A DNA stretch of 64,000 nt from an uncultured Collinsella sp. (lineage in GTDB: Bacteria; Actinomycetota; Coriobacteriia; Coriobacteriales; Coriobacteriaceae), in NCBI GenBank assembly GCA_902494345.1, contig CABUSV010000002.1, forward strand, positions 1 to 64,000. Reading direction: 5' to 3'. A program made the translations under genes and the position numbers. Position 1 is the first letter of the stretch. Each line of letters starts with the position of its first letter. The notes under the pieces were generated by a model, which saw only the letters and a list, made by a program, of their open reading frames with translations, was not told the origin of the DNA and ran no database searches. Positions 42,908-51,569 of the stretch are shown here, piece by piece.

Positions 42908-43143
42908 GTTGTTCCTCCCAATCAGCGGCGCTGCGCTTCCAAGACGCGGCGCACGTTGTAATAAGTAAGCCCATACTATCCACTTATGAACACCCTCGGC
43001 AACGCGAAGGCACGGTCGGTTCGTTTTAGCGTCCGAACGGTTTGCAAGCCCGCCCAACGTGCAATAAAACGCTTTCCCGCGGTGCAATAAAAAAGGTGGC
43101 CGGAAAACCCGACCACCCTCGCACAGCCTTTGGATGCCGCAGT

Positions 43144-43680
43144 TTACTTGCGGACGACCTTAACGATGGCGTCACCGGCGGCGACGGCAGACTCGGCCTC
43201 GACGGCGAGCTCGACGTCAGCAAACTCGGCGGTGTTGGACACGGCCACCACGACGCAGTCCTTGTAACCGGCAGCGGCGATCTTGGCGCGGTCGATCTTG
43301 AGTATGGGCTGACCAGCCTTCACAACGTCGTCGGCCTTGACGAAGCCCTCGAAGCCATCACCGTTCATGTTGACGGTGTCGACGCCAACGTGCACCAGAA
43401 CCTCGATGCCGCTATCGGACTGCAGGCCCACGGCGTGACCCATGGTGACAGTCACCTTACCGTCGCAGGGAGCGTAGACCAGATCATCCTCGGGCCACAC
43501 GGCACAGCCCTTGCCCAGAACCTCGCCACCAAAGACGGGATCGGGCACGTCGGCCATCTTGATGACCTTGCCCTTGACGGGCGAGCACAGCACGTCGGCG
43601 CCGGCAGAAGCAGAGATGGAGGCCGGGACAGCGGCAGCCGCGGGCTCAGCCTTCTTCTTGAACATGTCAAACAGACCCAT
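43144..43680 (-). CDS. crr: PTS glucose-type IIA protein
   Basis: A 178-residue EIIA-Glc-type protein. Start MGLFDMFKKKAEPAAAA at 43680 with GAGGAGA upstream. The N-terminal Ala-rich linker leads to the IIA domain with SPVKGKVIKMADVPDPVFGG, HAVGLQSDSGIEVLVHVGVD (the His in VLVHVG is phosphorylated by HPr), and VKAGQPILKID. It passes phosphate to glucose-family IIB domains, and by its phosphorylation state may signal sugar status. It stands alone, as a soluble shared IIA. The organism also has a mannose-type PTS in the same window. Confidence 0.94.
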   Translation of the reverse strand: MGLFDMFKKKAEPAAAAVPASISASAGADVLCSPVKGKVIKMADVPDPVFGGEVLGKGCAVWPEDDLVYAPCDGKVTVTMGHAVGLQSDSGIEVLVHVGVDTVNMNGDGFEGFVKADDVVKAGQPILKIDRAKIAAAGYKDCVVVAVSNTAEFADVELAVEAESAVAAGDAIVKVVRK

Positions 43681-44019
43681 ACGTTTTCTCCTCTTGATTA
43701 AGCGCAACGTTATGCGCATGCCTATGGTGATTATAGTGCTAAATGATTCAAATGCTAAGGTGGGGACTCGAATCGCGAGCCCTTCCCGGTAGTGCTCGTG
43801 GGATGAGCGTCTCCTTTGCATCGCGGGTCGATAAGCCGAGTATCGCCTGTGCACGGGACGGGCAGAAGCGGGCGCACCAAACCCGATACTTCTTTTCGCT
43901 CTCGAGTCCTGCCGCCGCCCTGTCCCTGGCACTTCCTGATACCGACCGAAACGTGCCAAAATAAACCCATCCCTTTTTGGTAGGTTTGGCGAGTGTGGAT
44001 TTTCGGACGCTTAACTAAC
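43681..44019. other. Intergenic region without recognisable gene
   Basis: About 340 bp between the IIA gene and the first GGATAATC palindrome. Short open frames exist on both strands but none has a start signal or family resemblance. A stretch near 43770 loosely looks like a tRNA T-loop, but no cloverleaf can be built. Confidence 0.6.
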
Positions 44020-44083
44020 GAGCGTGGATAATCTTCCACTTTGAGGCCGTCACCGAGCCAAAAACGGGAGATTATCCGCTCTC
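44020..44083. repeat. GGATAATC palindrome, left of the Fic gene
   Basis: Left arm GAGCGTGGATAATCTTCC (44020-44037), right arm GGGAGATTATCCGCTC (44066-44081), with an inner stretch CACTTTGAGG..GAGCCAAAA. A second copy with the same inner words follows the Fic gene at 45457-45520. The two bracket the Fic gene and its operator as a cassette of about 1.5 kb. Confidence 0.8.
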
Positions 44084-44160
44084 ATTTTGGATAACCCCCC
44101 CTGTACCAAGCCGAGCTCCATGGTCAAGTAATAACGACTTCTCATCATTAGATTGTTTAC

Positions 44161-44228
44161 ATCAATTCTAATAACTATTTAATCCTTAAACTCGTTATTA
44201 GAATTGATATGATTAGCCTAATAACGAG
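44161..44228. promoter_or_regulatory. Array of TAATAAC half-sites before the Fic gene
   Basis: Perfect 15-bp inverted repeat ATCAATTCTAATAAC (44161-44175) / GTTATTAGAATTGAT (44194-44208). An overlapping 11-bp inverted repeat CTCGTTATTAG (44191-44201) / CTAATAACGAG (44218-44228) shares its middle arm. Successive half-sites are 25 bp apart, and a further TAATAACGA lies at about 44129-44137. It ends 30 bp before the start codon, so a repressor bound here would block transcription. The Fic protein's own C-terminal winged helix is the obvious candidate. Confidence 0.75.
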
Positions 44229-44257
44229 TTTCCGGCACTAAAGATATGGAGGGCGCG

Positions 44258-45430
44258 ATGCAAATCGAGGAGAACGGCCAGGGAACGCTCCGCAATAATC
44301 TATCGGGGAAATTGGCTTACTATTCGTTTTTTCCAACGCCCTTGCAATCATTGAGGCAGCTAAACCTCACCGAGGAAACCTATCGCACGCTTTCCGCATG
44401 CTCACGAATGCTTGGAGAGCTTGAAGGCATGCTCTACTTTGTTCCCAACGCCGACATGTATCTGACAATGTACGTGCGCAAAGAAGCACTCCTTTCTTCG
44501 CAAATTGAGGGAACCCAGTGCACGTTTGACGACCTACTTAGTCCATCGCAAACACAACTCCATCATAAAGATGTCGCAGACGTCGTGAATTACGTCCGTG
44601 CTGTCGACCGCGGCGTAGAACTGCTCAAAAAGATGCCCTTGTGCACGAGACTTCTTAGGCAAGTTCATGCGGTCCTGCTGGACGGAGTGCGCGGAACGGA
44701 GAAGAATCCAGGCGAGCTGCGCTCCTCACAAAACTGGATTGGCCCCTCAGGCTGCACCATTGCAACCGCATCGTTTGTCCCTCCAAACATTGAAGATTTG
44801 AGCAACACGCTCCAGGACCTCGAACGCTTTATCAATGAGCCTCAAGTCGAAATGGATCCGATTGTGCGGGCGGCGCTCGTCCATTACCAATTTGGAACTG
44901 CCCATCCATTCCTAGACGGAAACGGTCGCCTGGGCAGGCTTCTCATTACACTTATGCTCATCAATGATGGCGTTCTTCATTCTTGCTTGTTCTATCCATC
45001 GTTCCAGTTCAAGAAAAATCGAAGCGAGTACTACCGGCAACTCACATCCGTAAGGGAGAGAGGCACTTACGAGGAATGGATAGAGTTTTTCTGCAACAGT
45101 CTTCTCGAGAGTGCGAAGGACTCGGTAGGGTCTTTAAAAAACCTTGTTGACCTCCATAACCGTTCCACAGCAACCATTACCGAAAATCTCGGAAGGACTG
45201 CTGCAAACGGGCAAAGGCTGTTGGGCATTCTTGAAGAGCACCCCATCGTCGACACCGCATTCATCGCTGCCCAACTCGATATCGGCAGGAGTACCGCGAG
45301 CTCGCTCGTCAAATCATTTGAAGAATTGGGTATCCTCCGTCCTCTCGACGAGTCAAGACAGAGATACCGGCAGTACGGGTATGAAGAGTATCTTTCGATT
45401 CTCAGGGAAGACGCCGAGCCGATTAGATAG
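44258..45430 (+). CDS. Fic-domain AMPylase with N-terminal inhibitory motif and C-terminal winged helix
   Basis: A 390-residue protein; start MQIEENGQGTLRNN at 44258 is preferred because GGAGGG lies just before it (a frame start 12 bases earlier overlaps this site). The Fic_N region carries the autoinhibitory motif S80-x3-E84-G (SSQIEG). The Fic core has HPFLDGNGRLGR from His216, with all catalytic residues present, so it should transfer AMP to target proteins. The C-terminal third is a winged helix (FIAAQLDIGRSTASSLVKSF) that could bind DNA. It is AT-richer than its neighbours, has a complex operator, and is bracketed by two GGATAATC palindromes, all signs of an acquired cassette. Confidence 0.93.
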   Translation: MQIEENGQGTLRNNLSGKLAYYSFFPTPLQSLRQLNLTEETYRTLSACSRMLGELEGMLYFVPNADMYLTMYVRKEALLSSQIEGTQCTFDDLLSPSQTQLHHKDVADVVNYVRAVDRGVELLKKMPLCTRLLRQVHAVLLDGVRGTEKNPGELRSSQNWIGPSGCTIATASFVPPNIEDLSNTLQDLERFINEPQVEMDPIVRAALVHYQFGTAHPFLDGNGRLGRLLITLMLINDGVLHSCLFYPSFQFKKNRSEYYRQLTSVRERGTYEEWIEFFCNSLLESAKDSVGSLKNLVDLHNRSTATITENLGRTAANGQRLLGILEEHPIVDTAFIAAQLDIGRSTASSLVKSFEELGILRPLDESRQRYRQYGYEEYLSILREDAEPIR

Positions 45431-45456
45431 GCATCGCAGCCCAGGCAAATTAAAGC

Positions 45457-45520
45457 GAGCGCGGATAATCTCCCACTTTGAGCCCGCACACAGGCCAAAA
45501 CCGGGAGATTATCCACGCTC
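45457..45520. repeat. GGATAATC palindrome, right of the Fic gene
   Basis: Arms GAGCGCGGATAATCTCCC (45457-45474) and GGGAGATTATCCACGCTC (45503-45520), nearly perfect over 18 bp. It is in the same orientation as the copy at 44020 and lies 27 bp past the Fic stop. It may also serve as the Fic terminator. Confidence 0.8.
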
Positions 45521-45529
45521 ATTTCTGAC

Positions 45530-45767
45530 TAGTCATTTAAGAACGTCCCCAATGACTACTCTAAGAACGTCCCCAATGCCCACCAATTCGGAGCAAGACG
45601 ACGCCGCAGGTAGAGAACGGACAGCGAGCGGGTCGCATTTGAGACAAGGTGACGTGAAACGAAAGGGCGCTGACCTTCTGGTCGCGCCCTTGAAGTTGAA
45701 CGTCAGATTGTCCAAATGCGGCCCGCGCAGCGTCGAGCAGTTACGGCGTTTGGTAAAACGCCGTAAC
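45530..45767 (+). ncRNA. Structured repeat element, copy C
   Basis: Two AACGTCCCC boxes precede GACGCCGCAGGTAGAG and CAGCGAGCGGG. P1 pairs 45628-45641 with 45713-45726 (14 bp, one G-U). The inner helix is TGACGT/ACGTCA (perfect, and different in sequence from copies A and D). After GAAA come P2 (about 45663-45692, tetraloop TTCT) and P3 (45740-45767, 12 bp perfect, loop GGTA). The last base of P3 is the first base of the pyrE stop codon on the opposite strand. The convergent Fic gene lies on the other side. Confidence 0.75.
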
Positions 45768-46447
45768 TAACGCGCTCCGTACTGCTCGTAGTAGGCGTCG
45801 ATGGCGGCCTTGAGCTCGTCATCGATGACAACCTTGCCGTCGATCTCGTGGTTGTAGAGGGTCTCGACGACCTCGGCCATGGAGACGATGCTCGCGACGG
45901 GGAAACCGTACTTGGCCTCGATCTCCTTCTGCGCGGTAGTCACGCCACCCTTGCCGACCTCCATGCGGTTGAGGGACACGATCAGGCCCTTGATCTCGAC
46001 ATCGGCAGCAGCCTTGACCTTGGGATAGGTCTCGTCGATGGACTTGCCGCTGGTGGTGACGTCCTCGACCATGACCACGCGGTCGCCGTCCTTGGGCTCA
46101 TAACCCAGCAGGTTGCCCTTATCGGCACCGTGGTCCTTGGCCTCCTTGCGGTCGCAGCAGTACTTGACCTCCTTGCCGTACAGCTCGTGGTAGGCAATGG
46201 CGGTCACGACGGCCAGCGGAATACCCTTGTAGGCCGGCCCAAACAGCACATCAAAGTCGTCGCCAAAGTTATCGTGGATGGCCTGGGCGTAATACTCGCC
46301 CAGCTTCTTGAGCTGATAGCCCGTCACGTAAGCGCCGGCGTTCATAAAGAACGGGGACTGGCGGCCGCTCTTGAGCGTAAAGCTGCCGAACTTAAGAACG
46401 TCGGACTCAACCATAAACTTGATGAACTCTTGCTTGTAAGCCTCCAT
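45767..46447 (-). CDS. pyrE: Orotate phosphoribosyltransferase
   Basis: A 226-residue pyrimidine synthesis enzyme joining orotate and PRPP to OMP. Motifs: FGSFTLKSGRQSPFFMNAG, LFGPAYKGIPLAVVTAIA, KDHGADKG and the PRPP-binding signature VVMVEDVTTSGKSIDE. The length is slightly above the family norm. It stands alone here; pyrF and other pyr genes are not in the window. The stop codon shares a base with hairpin P3 of structured element copy C, which is thus its 3' neighbour. Confidence 0.97.
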   Translation of the reverse strand: MEAYKQEFIKFMVESDVLKFGSFTLKSGRQSPFFMNAGAYVTGYQLKKLGEYYAQAIHDNFGDDFDVLFGPAYKGIPLAVVTAIAYHELYGKEVKYCCDRKEAKDHGADKGNLLGYEPKDGDRVVMVEDVTTSGKSIDETYPKVKAAADVEIKGLIVSLNRMEVGKGGVTTAQKEIEAKYGFPVASIVSMAEVVETLYNHEIDGKVVIDDELKAAIDAYYEQYGAR

Positions 46448-46672
46448 GCGGGCTCCTCTCGTAATTGCGTACGTGCTCTTCAGTTTAGCGCAGGCGAGGC
46501 GTCGATGTGGGCGTGCTTTGGAGCCACGGCATTCTGTAAAGGCTTTGTCAGGGGGAATGGTTTTCCGAACAATGGGGTTGACATGGCAAACCCCCTCATC
46601 AAAAATACGGGCGGATTAAAAGGGGTACGAGACACCCAAAGCGCGCTGCGCTCGGCCTTTAGGAGGTGTGCC

Positions 46673-46744
46673 ATGGAAGGCAGTCCTAGTCGAAAAACCT
46701 GCATGTCGCCCTCGGCACGCCGCGAGGACTCCGCACACGCATAA
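46673..46744 (+). CDS. Possible short leader ORF before mgtA (23 aa)
   Basis: A 23-codon ORF starting MEGSPSRKTCMSPS with an excellent ribosome binding site (TAGGAGG, about 6 bp before ATG) ends 139 bp before the MgtA start. Downstream, a CCACAAAGG..CCTTTGTGG hairpin and a T-run (TTTTTT near 46834) could form an attenuator. Known: mgtA genes of enterobacteria have regulatory leader peptides that respond to magnesium or proline. This one has a different sequence, so a leader role is inference. The 46448-46883 gap holds nothing else recognisable. Confidence 0.4.
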   Translation: MEGSPSRKTCMSPSARREDSAHA

Positions 46745-46883
46745 ACGCCACCGGCAGATCGCCAAAACCACCACAAAGGCGCGCTGCACCCTTTGTGGGC
46801 TCAAGTGCTTGACGTGAGCGACATCTAGGTTTTTTGAAGCAAATACGACACGTACGCTAACTCCCTTCAACAAGGAGGACCCT

Positions 46884-49652
46884 ATGCTGATGCTCAAAAC
46901 CGCCACGGTACTCGAAGCCATCTCCAAGCGCCGCCGCACGGCGCGCCCTGCCGCTCATACCGGCCTGTCCAAGAACACCATATTCGCCGCCACCCATAGC
47001 GCCGAGGACGCCCTCGTACTGCTTGACGCCACGGCAAACGGCCTCACCGCCGAGCAGGCAACCGAGCGCCTGGACGCCTCCGGCCCCAACACCATCGAGA
47101 CACCGACCAAGACGCTCGCCCGCCGCATCGCCGACGCCTTCATCGATCCCTTCGCCGGCATCCTCGCCGCGCTCGCGCTGGTCTCGCTCTACATCGACGT
47201 GCTCGCCGTGCCCGAGCCGCAGCGCGACCCCTCCACGGTCATCGTCATCGGCATCATGCTGCTGGTATCGGGCGGCATGAAGTTTATCCAGGAAGCCCGC
47301 AGCGGCAATGCGGCAGAGGCCCTCAAGGACCTGGTCTCCAACACTTGCACCGCCCTGCGCGACGGCGAGCGCGTCGAGATCCCCTTTGACGAGCTCGTCC
47401 CCGGCGATGTGATCCGCCTCTCTGCCGGCGATATGGTTCCAGCCGATGCCCGCATCATCACCGCGCGCGACCTGTTTGTCATCGAATCCGCACTCACCGG
47501 CGAGAGCGAGGCCGTCGAGAAGACCGCTGCCATCACCGTCGTCGAGGGCGCCGACGGCTCCGCGCTGCCGCTCTCTGCCTGCAAGAACATCGTCTTTACC
47601 GGCACCTCCGTGCAAAACGGCGCTGCCATGGCGCTTGTCGTTGTCACCGGTTCGGACACCTACCTGGGCGGCATCGCCAAGATGCTCAACGGGCGCGGCG
47701 AGAAGAGCGCGTTTGACCGTGGCGTCTCGAGCGTCTCCATGTTGCTCGTACGCCTCATGCTCGCTATGGCGCCGGCCGTCTTTGCCATCAACGCCGCCAC
47801 CAAGGGCAACGTCATCGACGCGCTGCTGTTCGCCACAAGCGTAGCCGTGGGCATTACGCCGCAGATGCTCCCCGTCATCGTGACCACGAGCCTGTCGCAG
47901 GGCACCAAGGACCTCGCCCGTCGCCAGGTTATCGTCAAAGAACTGCCGGCGATCCAAAACCTGGGTGCCATGGACGTCCTGTGCTGTGACAAGACCGGCA
48001 CCCTCACCGAAGACCGCATCGTGCTCGAGCGCTACCTCAACACCGATGGCGACGAGGACACGCGTGTGCTGCGCCATGCGTTTTTGAACAGCTTCTTCCA
48101 GACCGGCCTCAAGAACCTTATCGACCTGGCCGTAATCGACCGTGCCGATGTGACACCCTCGACCGTCGCACCCGATTCCATGCTGGGCCAGAGCCTGCGC
48201 GACCGCTATACCAAGGTCGACGAGGTGCCCTTCGATTTCTCGCGCCGTCGCCTGAGCGTAGTTGTAGCCGACGCCCAGGGCAAAACCCAGATGGTTACCA
48301 AGGGAGCTGCCGAGGAAATGCTCGAGATCTGCTCCTTTGTCGAGGTCGATGGCATCGCTCAGCCGCTCACCAAAGACAAGCTCGCCCAGATTCGCAAGCA
48401 GGTCGCCAGACTTAACGCCGAGGGCCTACGCGTAATTGCTGTGGCGCAGAAGACCAATCCGCGCTGCGTGGGCGAGTTTGGCATCGCCGACGAGTGCGAC
48501 ATGGTGCTGATGGGCTTTTTGGCCTTCCTCGATCCGCCCAAAGCAAGTGCTGCGGGCGCCGTCGCCACCCTCGAGGCCAAGGGCGTGGCGGTCAAGGTCC
48601 TAACCGGCGACAACGACCGCGTCGCCGCCACCGTCTGCGAGCAGATTGGTATCGATGCGAGCAACGTCTTGCTCGGCTCCGAGATCGATGCGCTCGATGA
48701 CGCCGAACTTGCCGAGCGCGCCGAGAAAACCCACCTCTTCGCCAAGCTCTCGCCGCTGCAGAAGGCGCGCCTGGTACGTGTCATGCGCGAGATGCTCGGC
48801 CACACCGTGGGCTTTATGGGCGACGGCATCAACGACGCCGCCGCCATGCGTGCGAGCGATTGCGGCATCTCGGTCGATTCGGCCGTCGATATTGCCAAGG
48901 AATCCGCCGATATCATCTTGCTTCAGAAGGACCTGGGCGTGCTCGAGCGCGGCATCATCGAAGGCCGCCGCACTTACGGCAACCTGCTCAAGTACCTCAA
49001 GACCACGGTGAGCTCCAACTTTGGCAATGTGCTGTCCGTGACCGTCGCGAGCCTGTTCTTGCCGTTTTTGCCCATGAGCGCCCTGCAGCTGGTACTGCTG
49101 TCGCTGGTCTACGAGATCGTGTGCATCGCACTGCCGTGGGACACCGTCGATGACGCCTGGACTGCCCGCCCGCGTGCCTGGGACGCCGCGTCCATCAAGG
49201 GCTTTACGCTCGAGCTGGGCCCCGTGAGCTCGCTGTTTGACATCGTGACCTTCGCCGCGCTCTTCTTTGTCGTGTGCCCCGCCGCCGTGGACGCAAGCTG
49301 GTCCGAGCTTGCCGCCGCGGGCGACGTCGCGGGTATGGCGACCTTTGCTGCGCTCTTCCAGAGCGGCTGGTTTGTCGAGTCCATGTGGTCGCAGACACTC
49401 GTGGTCCACATGCTGCGTTCCCCGCATCTGCCGAGCCCGCGCGACCACGCCGCGCCCACACTGTGCGTTCTCACCGTACTGGGCCTGGCGCTCGTCACCT
49501 GGCTGCCGGCAAGCCCCATCGCCGATGCACTGGGCCTCATGCCGCTGCCGACGAGCTTCTTCGCGCTGCTCATCGGCATCGTCTCTGCCTACACCGCGCT
49601 CACCCAGCTGGCAAAGCGCCGCTACATTGCCCGCCACGGCGAGCTGCTGTAG
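46884..49652 (+). CDS. mgtA: Magnesium-translocating P-type ATPase MgtA
   Basis: A 922-residue P3B-type ATPase that imports Mg2+ into the cytoplasm. About ten transmembrane segments. The phosphorylation motif is CDKTGTLT with Asp369. The actuator has LTGES (in ALTGESEAVE), the hinge MGDGINDAAAMRASDCG, and the membrane segment VGITPQMLPVIVTTSLSQG typical of MgtA/MgtB. A basic cytoplasmic N-terminal extension (SKRRRTARPAAHTG) is present. AAGGAGGA precedes the ATG. Expression may be controlled by the upstream leader. A long imperfect hairpin follows 110 bp downstream. Confidence 0.97.
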   Translation: MLMLKTATVLEAISKRRRTARPAAHTGLSKNTIFAATHSAEDALVLLDATANGLTAEQATERLDASGPNTIETPTKTLARRIADAFIDPFAGILAALALVSLYIDVLAVPEPQRDPSTVIVIGIMLLVSGGMKFIQEARSGNAAEALKDLVSNTCTALRDGERVEIPFDELVPGDVIRLSAGDMVPADARIITARDLFVIESALTGESEAVEKTAAITVVEGADGSALPLSACKNIVFTGTSVQNGAAMALVVVTGSDTYLGGIAKMLNGRGEKSAFDRGVSSVSMLLVRLMLAMAPAVFAINAATKGNVIDALLFATSVAVGITPQMLPVIVTTSLSQGTKDLARRQVIVKELPAIQNLGAMDVLCCDKTGTLTEDRIVLERYLNTDGDEDTRVLRHAFLNSFFQTGLKNLIDLAVIDRADVTPSTVAPDSMLGQSLRDRYTKVDEVPFDFSRRRLSVVVADAQGKTQMVTKGAAEEMLEICSFVEVDGIAQPLTKDKLAQIRKQVARLNAEGLRVIAVAQKTNPRCVGEFGIADECDMVLMGFLAFLDPPKASAAGAVATLEAKGVAVKVLTGDNDRVAATVCEQIGIDASNVLLGSEIDALDDAELAERAEKTHLFAKLSPLQKARLVRVMREMLGHTVGFMGDGINDAAAMRASDCGISVDSAVDIAKESADIILLQKDLGVLERGIIEGRRTYGNLLKYLKTTVSSNFGNVLSVTVASLFLPFLPMSALQLVLLSLVYEIVCIALPWDTVDDAWTARPRAWDAASIKGFTLELGPVSSLFDIVTFAALFFVVCPAAVDASWSELAAAGDVAGMATFAALFQSGWFVESMWSQTLVVHMLRSPHLPSPRDHAAPTLCVLTVLGLALVTWLPASPIADALGLMPLPTSFFALLIGIVSAYTALTQLAKRRYIARHGELL

Positions 49653-49759
49653 CAAGTAGACGGAAAACACCCTGCCAGCTGCCGTTGCCACTACCACAGC
49701 TGCCAGCGCCCCTGCCACTGCCGTTGCCTCTGCCGCCGCCGCAATCTATCCCCTCAGCA

Positions 49760-49825
49760 ATTGCGGTGAAATAGTTCCTGTTTAAAGCCTCGTGACTTTA
49801 ATTTAGGGACTATTCCACCGCAACT
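49760..49825. terminator. Long imperfect hairpin between mgtA and the LuxR-type gene
   Basis: Arms TTGCGGTGAAATAGTTCCT and AGGGACTATTCCACCGCAA (19 bp, two mismatches) with an inner TTAAAG/CTTTAA pairing. It lies between convergent genes and may end both. Just before it (about 49670-49750) is a low-complexity stretch rich in GCTGCC/GTTGCC-like triplets. Confidence 0.6.
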
Positions 49826-49839
49826 TATTGGAGGATTAG

Positions 49840-51384
49840 CTAGTCCTTGGGCGTCCAGGACCAGAAGAAGTTGATAAGGGCCACACGCGAGGCGGTATCG
49901 GTCTTCTTGTTGATTGAGGAAATGTGGCGATAGAGCGTGGAGCGCGAAAGGAAGAGCGTTGTGGCGATGTCCTGAACGCTCTGGTCCGAAGCGACCAAGA
50001 CCTCAAGAATATCGCGCTCGCGCTCTGTAAGCCCAAAGGTGGCGACGAAAGCATCGAGGCGTTCATCGGACGTGAGCTCCGCTGCCTCCACGGGCTCGGG
50101 GTCGAAGCATGTGGGCGCAAGATCCCCACCAAGATCGTCGGTGGCAAGCGGCAGGCCATCCTGCATCACGGCATCATCGGCTCGTTGCCCCAACTGCCCC
50201 AGCAGCGTAATCGCAATGCCCACAAACATCACGAGCGCCGCACCGACCGCAGCCAGCACATTTTGACTCGAGATAATCGCCACTGCCGGCGCCGTCACGA
50301 ACATCGAGCACACGTTGTTGACGACGCGACCCATGCACGGCCAAAAATATGACCAGCGCGCATAGAGCGAGACGGCGGCATATTTTGTGGTAAAGAACAC
50401 CACGAAAAAGCCCGAGCCCAGATAAAAGATGATCGTGGCAGCAAGCTCGTTGCCGCCATTGCCATCGACGATGAGCACAAAGAACGAAAGCGTGGACAGT
50501 ATGGCGGCACATGTCATGCCGATATTCATATACGAGCGGCCGTGCAAGTCAAATAGTGCGCAAGCGACCAACGAGCTCACGACAAGCAGCAGGCGCGGCC
50601 AATCGCCCAAATCGACGGCTCCGACAGCATGCAGGGTCGTGAAGCCCGCGTTGAGAGCGGCGAATACGCTGGAAAGATACGCCGTCGCCACGGTCAGGCG
50701 AACTACGGCGCGACGGAATGCCGCCTTTGCCTCGGGATCGTCATGCCACTTGGCGCCATATTCCAGAGCATCTACCGAAAGCCCGGCAGCACTGGGTTCA
50801 AAGTTGGGATCGGACTCGTCGCGCAGCTTGGCGCGTCGGGCACCGTGGAGCAACGCCACCTGCGCGATCGCACAGACGACCAGAACAGCCTGCTGAGGAA
50901 TGCCGACAGGCATCACCATGTGGTTGAGAACCTGCACCAGAACGCCCATGGCGTAAGAAAGTGCGGCGGCGCGCGCCAAGCAGGGCGTTCGCGCAAAGCG
51001 CCTCGCAAAATTTGCATGGGCAGTCGATCCGCAGTAGCCCAGCGCGCAGCACGCCACCAAACCGCCGGCAATTACCACCTGAACCTGAACCGCCATAATC
51101 AACAGCAGCAATGCCGCCGCCAGCAAAACGCCCGTGACGTCACTCGTTGCGTCGATAGCATGGGGACGGCGATAGTACAGAATGGGACGCACAAAAAAGC
51201 CAATCACGCTCGCGCCGATGACAAGGCTCTCATAAATAACGACCTCGTTCGGAGACACGAACTCGGCCATGCGCACATCAAAAAGATACTCGCACGCCAA
51301 AAACGTGAAGAAGAACAGCGCCAGGCATATAATCTCCCGAATGCCCCGACGCAAATATGCGGTTGTGTCCCCCATGCCCCTCAT
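49840..51384 (-). CDS. LuxR-type regulator with about twelve transmembrane segments
   Basis: About 514 residues from an ATG at 51384 (GGGGG upstream; other starts are close). The N-terminal 400 residues are strongly hydrophobic with about twelve predicted membrane helices, resembling an MFS-like sensor. The C-terminal LuxR helix-turn-helix is LTERERDILEVLVASDQSVQ and TLFLSRSTLYRHISSINKK. Known: membrane-bound LuxR regulators of this plan are abundant in Eggerthellaceae and Coriobacteriia and often sit next to the genes they control. Neighbours are mgtA (convergent) and the DUF4428 cassette (divergent); which one it controls, if any, is unclear. Confidence 0.9.
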   Translation of the reverse strand: MRGMGDTTAYLRRGIREIICLALFFFTFLACEYLFDVRMAEFVSPNEVVIYESLVIGASVIGFFVRPILYYRRPHAIDATSDVTGVLLAAALLLLIMAVQVQVVIAGGLVACCALGYCGSTAHANFARRFARTPCLARAAALSYAMGVLVQVLNHMVMPVGIPQQAVLVVCAIAQVALLHGARRAKLRDESDPNFEPSAAGLSVDALEYGAKWHDDPEAKAAFRRAVVRLTVATAYLSSVFAALNAGFTTLHAVGAVDLGDWPRLLLVVSSLVACALFDLHGRSYMNIGMTCAAILSTLSFFVLIVDGNGGNELAATIIFYLGSGFFVVFFTTKYAAVSLYARWSYFWPCMGRVVNNVCSMFVTAPAVAIISSQNVLAAVGAALVMFVGIAITLLGQLGQRADDAVMQDGLPLATDDLGGDLAPTCFDPEPVEAAELTSDERLDAFVATFGLTERERDILEVLVASDQSVQDIATTLFLSRSTLYRHISSINKKTDTASRVALINFFWSWTPKD

Positions 51385-51569
51385 GGTTAACCCCCGGCCG
51401 CTCAATTGTCTGGAACTCCATTTTAATAAAGAACCAGTCTCAATATCGAAGCCAGGCTCGAAATGCTGCCAATTCGACCCCAGCCGTCCACATCACGCCG
51501 CGATTTTGAGCCGCATGGACCAGAAGGGACGCGCGCGATCTCTAGCTCGGCCAGGAGTGTCTCCAACTA

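Noticed and set aside
43742..43830. tRNA-like sequence with a TTCGAGTC-type loop on the minus strand
   Set aside because: No acceptor stem, D-arm or anticodon arm can be paired with it.
45848..46744. 298-codon plus-strand frame over pyrE and into the mgtA leader
   Set aside because: Most of it is a shadow of pyrE. Only the last 24 codons, with their own start and ribosome binding site, are kept as a possible leader ORF.
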